A DNA stretch of 11,331 nt from Gammaproteobacteria bacterium. GTDB taxonomy: Bacteria; Pseudomonadota; Gammaproteobacteria; Pseudomonadales; Azotimanducaceae. Of the stretch, positions 8,208 to 11,331 are shown piece after piece (the first letter of the stretch is position 1; every line of letters starts with the position of its first letter). The stretch covers positions 26,262 through 37,592 of the forward strand of contig PBGU01000057.1 in assembly GCA_002719135.1 (NCBI GenBank), written 5' to 3'. The position numbers and the translations under genes are program-made. The notes under the pieces were generated by a model, which saw nothing but the letters and a program-made list of their open reading frames with translations, had not been told where the DNA came from and made no database searches.

Positions 8208-9127
8208 AGACACCTGGCCTAGGTGACATTGCGGCGGCCGCCCAACGTATCTCGGGCCACATTCACCGAACGCCTGTGATGACGTCGGCGTCGTTAAACG
8301 AGGCCGTCGGAGCGGAATTATTCTTCAAATGTGAGAACTTCCAGCGGACCGGATCGTTCAAACTACGCGGTGCGATGAACGCGACCTTGCAGCTTTCACA
8401 AGATGTCTCGACGGTGGTGACACATTCGTCCGGTAATCACGGTGCCGCGCTGGCTTTCGCCGCGAGGGCGTGCGGTAAAACGGCCATGGTCGTTGTACCA
8501 AAGGACGCGAGGCCGGAGAAGCGACTAGCGATTGAACGACTCGGCGCCGAAGTCGTTGACTGTGGGGAAAAATTGGCGGACCGCGAAGCTGTTCTGGCGG
8601 AGGTTATGGCATCACAGCCCGAGGCAGTGTTTGTTCCCCCGTACGACCACGCGGAGATCATTGCTGGTCAAGGTACGGCGGCTTTTGAGTTGCTGGAGGA
8701 AGTTGGTGACCTGGATCAATTGTGGGTGCCGGTCGGAGGTGGTGGCCTTGCGGCTGGAACAACCATTGTTGCGAACGGTCAAATTGATGTCATTTGTGCA
8801 GAACCTGAGTTGGCAAGGGACGCGCACGATTCGCTAGCAATGGGCGACCTCCAACCGGCGATGCCGCCGCACACCGTGGCAGATGGACTAAGGACTGCGC
8901 TCGGAAAACTAAATTTCGAAATTCTCAGACAAAATAGGGTAGCCGTTGTATTGGTGGACGACGAAGCTATTCTCAGGGCGATGGGGTTGATCTGGAATCG
9001 GCTAAAAATTGTTGTCGAACCGTCAGCGGCCGTTTGTTTGGCGGCGATGCTCCTCGATCCTCAGCGCGTAGCTAAACGAGCAGGCATCATTTTGAGTGGT
9101 GGCAATATATCGCCGCCTAAGCCATGA
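8204..9127 (+). CDS. PLP-dependent serine racemase / hydroxyamino-acid dehydratase-like enzyme
   Basis: 307-residue fold-type II PLP enzyme without the C-terminal ACT-like domain of biosynthetic threonine deaminase. Visible: Lys53 in RTGSFKLRGA (Schiff base lysine), SSGNHG (75-80) contacting the cofactor, GGGG (178-181) phosphate loop, EPSAA (about 272-276), and C-terminal SGGN. The SSGNHG form, with Ser76 at the position of the serine racemase catalytic Ser, plus Glu200/Ala204/Asp206 with the spacing of its divalent metal site, favours the serine racemase / 3-hydroxyaspartate dehydratase branch over IlvA, which has SAGNHA. Likely reactions are Ser racemisation or Ser/Thr/hydroxyaspartate dehydration; sequence alone does not separate them. 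The start is TTG at 8204, inside the upstream stop (TTGA). It is needed to include the conserved N-terminal helix and the RTPVMTS segment. Likely translationally coupled to the CoA-transferase. Confidence 0.9.
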   Translation: MKTPGLGDIAAAAQRISGHIHRTPVMTSASLNEAVGAELFFKCENFQRTGSFKLRGAMNATLQLSQDVSTVVTHSSGNHGAALAFAARACGKTAMVVVPKDARPEKRLAIERLGAEVVDCGEKLADREAVLAEVMASQPEAVFVPPYDHAEIIAGQGTAAFELLEEVGDLDQLWVPVGGGGLAAGTTIVANGQIDVICAEPELARDAHDSLAMGDLQPAMPPHTVADGLRTALGKLNFEILRQNRVAVVLVDDEAILRAMGLIWNRLKIVVEPSAAVCLAAMLLDPQRVAKRAGIILSGGNISPPKP

Positions 9128-9139
9128 CGAATTGGATTC

Positions 9140-10642
9140 TCAGGAACTGTCGCGTGTGTTGAGCCCGTCAAGGGGATAGATCGGCCGGCGTACATGTTCA
9201 AATTTAATTTCGGAGTAGTCGGACGTGCAGACACCAAGTCCTGCGCATTCGACGATTTCCCGCGCGATGTCACGAAAGCCAACGCGGTAGTGAATGCGAC
9301 TTTTGAGTAATAGAAACCGTCGCTCGGTCGGTTCGATACCAACGCAACGAAAACAGCCGGGATCCACAGGCTCAAAATGACGCGAAACAACCATAATGTC
9401 TACGCTTCCGGTAGATAACACGGCGGTTCTTCCCATATTGGTCGTCAATCCTCTCCCCATTGCGATCGTCGTCGGGAAACGTCCGTCGGAAATGAGTCGA
9501 ACGCGGCCCTGTATTTCCACCGGTTTGCTAATTCTCGACAAGGCAGGCATGGCTAATTTTCCGCCCAAGGATAGTGTCACGGTATTGCCCACGCCCGCAG
9601 CGACCATGGTGTCAACGGCTACTGGGTCGTAAATCGCGCACACGGCCACGTCGTCAAGTTCTTGACGTAGTACTTCCCTGAGTACATCGGTTGTGTCCAT
9701 GGTTCCACCAGATGCCGTGTTGTCATAATGATCAAGCAAAACTATGGGCCCATCGGCCTGGTCGACGTTGCCGAGCTGTTTGGCCTTAGCGACGGACGAA
9801 TCTAAAGGCTCGACCGTATAGACGAATGCGGACCTTTCATTCCAAGCGCTTTCCAATAATTCGTCGCGCAGTCGTTCGGCGAGTTCCACATCGTCGTTGG
9901 TCGCAACCACAACGGACAGACCGGCTTGAGGAATATCGGCATGTGGGAAGCCGGTGAAGAGACTAACCGCGAGTGCACCATCGGTCTCCATTTCCTGGGC
10001 CCGCAGCTGAAGTTCTCGATTCGGAAAATCGTCGGTTCCTTGGCGCATTACGTGCGGCAACATGGGGTTGTTGCCCCAGGCCATGGTGGGACGCACCTGA
10101 TTTTCGACTGCGGCGATTAGTACGCGAGCCGCACGCTCGGCAGTCTCAAACATGTCCACATGCGGGTAGGTGTGGTAGCCGGTCACGATCGTCGCTAAGT
10201 TGACGATATCTGGAAAAATATTGGCGTGCATGTCTAGAGAGACAGCGATGGGGAGATCGGGTGCGATCGCGCGGATCCGGCGCAATAACTCGCCTTCGCC
10301 GTCTTCATGGCTACGGGTAACCATCGCTCCATGTAGGTCCAACATTAAAACGTCACAGTCGTCCAGCGCCCTTAGTATTTGTGCCGTTATGTACTCGTAG
10401 GCATCATCCTCAACGGGTCCAGAAGGCGCCGCGCCGGCCGCGATCGGAATATGGATGTCGCCTTCCAGCCGTTCGGCAACGGCGAGGTAACCGCCGATGC
10501 AACTCGCCGTATCTCTATAAATATTGATGGCATCGTCGCCTTGAAGCGGTCGCTCGCGGCCACCTGAAAATCTCGCCAAGTCGGTAATGACGGGTGAGAA
10601 GGTGTTGGTCTCGTGGCTCATTTGAGCAATGACAATTCGCAT
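9140..10642 (-). CDS. M81 family metallopeptidase (MlrC-like)
   Basis: 500-residue protein of the MlrC family, whose named member is a zinc enzyme cleaving linearised microcystin or its tetrapeptide; most homologues have unknown substrates. Visible: MRIVIAQMSHETNTFSP at the N-terminus (Glu11), DLHGAM (His104), SLDMHAN (Asp137, His139) and YHTYPHVD (His157, His161). The His104-Asp137-His139-His161 spacing agrees with the metal/active-site residues reported for MlrC (about His150, Asp184, His186, His208). The C-terminal domain follows, with DHYDNTASGGTMDTTDVLR near 318-336. No signal peptide, so it is cytoplasmic. The start chosen is ATG at 10642, because family members begin with this motif and GGGAAG (10653-10648) lies five bases upstream. 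An ATG at 10684 would add 14 residues with no family match. It is divergent from the POT transporter and convergent with the PLP enzyme. Family confident; substrate inferred to be a peptide or related amide. Confidence 0.92.
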   Translation of the reverse strand: MRIVIAQMSHETNTFSPVITDLARFSGGRERPLQGDDAINIYRDTASCIGGYLAVAERLEGDIHIPIAAGAAPSGPVEDDAYEYITAQILRALDDCDVLMLDLHGAMVTRSHEDGEGELLRRIRAIAPDLPIAVSLDMHANIFPDIVNLATIVTGYHTYPHVDMFETAERAARVLIAAVENQVRPTMAWGNNPMLPHVMRQGTDDFPNRELQLRAQEMETDGALAVSLFTGFPHADIPQAGLSVVVATNDDVELAERLRDELLESAWNERSAFVYTVEPLDSSVAKAKQLGNVDQADGPIVLLDHYDNTASGGTMDTTDVLREVLRQELDDVAVCAIYDPVAVDTMVAAGVGNTVTLSLGGKLAMPALSRISKPVEIQGRVRLISDGRFPTTIAMGRGLTTNMGRTAVLSTGSVDIMVVSRHFEPVDPGCFRCVGIEPTERRFLLLKSRIHYRVGFRDIAREIVECAGLGVCTSDYSEIKFEHVRRPIYPLDGLNTRDSS

Positions 10643-10647
10643 GGGGG

Positions 10648-10653
10648 CTTCCC
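10648..10653 (-). promoter_or_regulatory. Ribosome binding site deciding the MlrC-like start
   Basis: Minus-strand GGGAAG lies five bases before ATG at 10642. The other candidate start, ATG at 10684, has only a weak GAG upstream. This decides the start in favour of 10642. Confidence 0.6.
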
Positions 10654-10680
10654 GGCCAGCGGACGAGTCGACAATGTACG

Positions 10681-10703
10681 CCATGGTAGTCTCGACTGCA
10701 TGG
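10681..10703 (+). promoter_or_regulatory. Imperfect dyad over the POT transporter start codon
   Basis: CCATG (10681-10685) pairs with CATGG (10699-10703), and inside them AGT (10688-10690) pairs with ACT (10695-10697) around a CTCG loop, with GT and G unpaired between the two stems. In a transcript starting upstream, the hairpin would enclose the AUG at 10700-10702. It could also serve as a DNA operator in the short divergent gap. It is short enough to be chance. Confidence 0.3.
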
Positions 10704-11331
10704 AAGCAGCGACGGACAGTACGACTTTCCTAGGCCACCCACGCGGACTGGTGGTCCTTTTTTTCGCGGAAATGTGGGAACGCTTCAGCTTCTACGGCAT
10801 GCGTGCCCTGTTAGTTCTTTATCTCACGCAGCACTTCTTGTTCGAAGATGGGGTCGCAGCAACGATCTATGCCTCTTATGGTTCTTTGGTTTATCTCATG
10901 CCGTTGCTCGGTGGCTTGATTGCAGATCGATACCTAGGATTTCGAAAATCGGTGATTTTTGGCGCAGGATTGCTCGTATGCGGTCATTTCTTGATGGCCT
11001 ATGAGGGCACACCAGCCGACGTAGTGGATGGCGCGGTTGTACGGGATGAGCTGGCGCTGGCCGTGATGTACTTAGCGCTCGCTTTCATCATCGTAGGGGT
11101 AGGGTTCCTCAAACCCTCAATCTCGAACATTGTCGGCGAGCTATACCAGCAGAACGAACGGCGCCGTGATCAAGGATTTACGCTCTTTTACATGGGTATC
11201 AATCTCGGGGCATTGTCGGCGATGCTCCTCTGCGGTTGGCTTGGGCAGCACGAGGACTACGGCTGGTCGTACGGTTTCGGTCTGGCTGGGGTTGGAATGC
11301 TTGTTGGTCTCATCACGTTTGTAAGGGGCAG
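10700..11331 (+). CDS. POT/PTR2 family proton-dependent oligopeptide transporter (3' end cut by window edge)
   Basis: N-terminal 210 residues of a major-facilitator peptide transporter that imports di- and tripeptides, or similar compounds, with protons across the inner membrane. Diagnostic motifs: EMWERFSFYGMRALL (24-38) containing the ExxERF proton-coupling motif (Glu24, Glu27, Arg28), GGLIADRYLGFRKSV (71-85), LKPSISN (137-143) with the conserved helix-4 Lys138, and FYMGINLGAL (163-172), part of the second family signature. Hydrophobic segments recur as expected for the first five to six helices. The frame is open at 11331, so more than half of a roughly 450-550 residue protein is missing. 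The start is ATG at 10700; LGHPRGL just before helix 1 is typical of bacterial members, and no in-frame alternative lies close upstream. No clear Shine-Dalgarno is seen. Divergent, 57 bp from the MlrC-like peptidase, so a functional link through peptide use is plausible. Confidence 0.94.
   Translation, partial: MEAATDSTTFLGHPRGLVVLFFAEMWERFSFYGMRALLVLYLTQHFLFEDGVAATIYASYGSLVYLMPLLGGLIADRYLGFRKSVIFGAGLLVCGHFLMAYEGTPADVVDGAVVRDELALAVMYLALAFIIVGVGFLKPSISNIVGELYQQNERRRDQGFTLFYMGINLGALSAMLLCGWLGQHEDYGWSYGFGLAGVGMLVGLITFVRG

Noticed and set aside
8204..9127. Biosynthetic threonine deaminase (IlvA)
   Set aside because: The regulatory C-terminal domain is absent and the cofactor loop is SSGNHG rather than SAGNHA.
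10643..10684. Longer MlrC-like start at ATG 10684 (14 extra residues)
   Set aside because: The added residues do not resemble the family N-terminus, the upstream Shine-Dalgarno is weak, and ATG 10642 has GGGAAG at a good distance and begins with the family motif.

Overview
The window is ordinary bacterial chromosome. It is dense in genes and of moderate GC, with short gaps, several GTG/TTG starts and overlapping genes. I see no insertion sequence, CRISPR array, phage gene, tRNA or rRNA. A free-standing glutaminyl-tRNA synthetase that closely follows the Escherichia coli sequence, next to an MdlA/MdlB-like ABC exporter pair, suggests a proteobacterium. A free-living, possibly marine gammaproteobacterium would fit, but that placement is an inference of modest confidence.

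Left part (1-5141, all on the minus strand): a probable three-gene operon. Read in its own direction it holds a membrane-anchored transglutaminase-like protein (5141-3765), a complete half-size ABC exporter (3717-1882), and a second half-size ABC exporter that starts inside the stop of the first and runs off the window at base 1. The two ABC subunits have matching, opposite defects. The first has Asp in place of the catalytic Glu but a perfect LSGGQ; the second keeps the Glu but has LSVGQ. This is the pattern of a heterodimeric exporter with one consensus and one degenerate ATP site.

Middle (5142-9127, plus strand): a 165-bp divergent gap, then glnS (5307-6965). A family III (CaiB/BaiF) CoA-transferase (7023-8207) follows. 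It overlaps by TTGA a serine racemase / hydroxyamino-acid dehydratase-like PLP enzyme (8204-9127), so these two are probably translationally coupled.

Right part (9128-11331): a minus-strand M81/MlrC-family metallopeptidase (9140-10642) meets the PLP enzyme tail to tail with a 12-bp gap. It is divergent from a POT-family proton-dependent oligopeptide transporter (10700 to the right edge, incomplete). Peptide import, an MlrC-type hydrolase, an amino-acid racemase/dehydratase and a CoA-transferase side by side could form a small route for using unusual or D-amino-acid-containing peptides. That link rests on gene order only.

No clearly new system is visible. The items most worth a second look are the transglutaminase/heterodimeric exporter operon, the peptide/amino-acid module, and a possible hairpin over the POT start codon.
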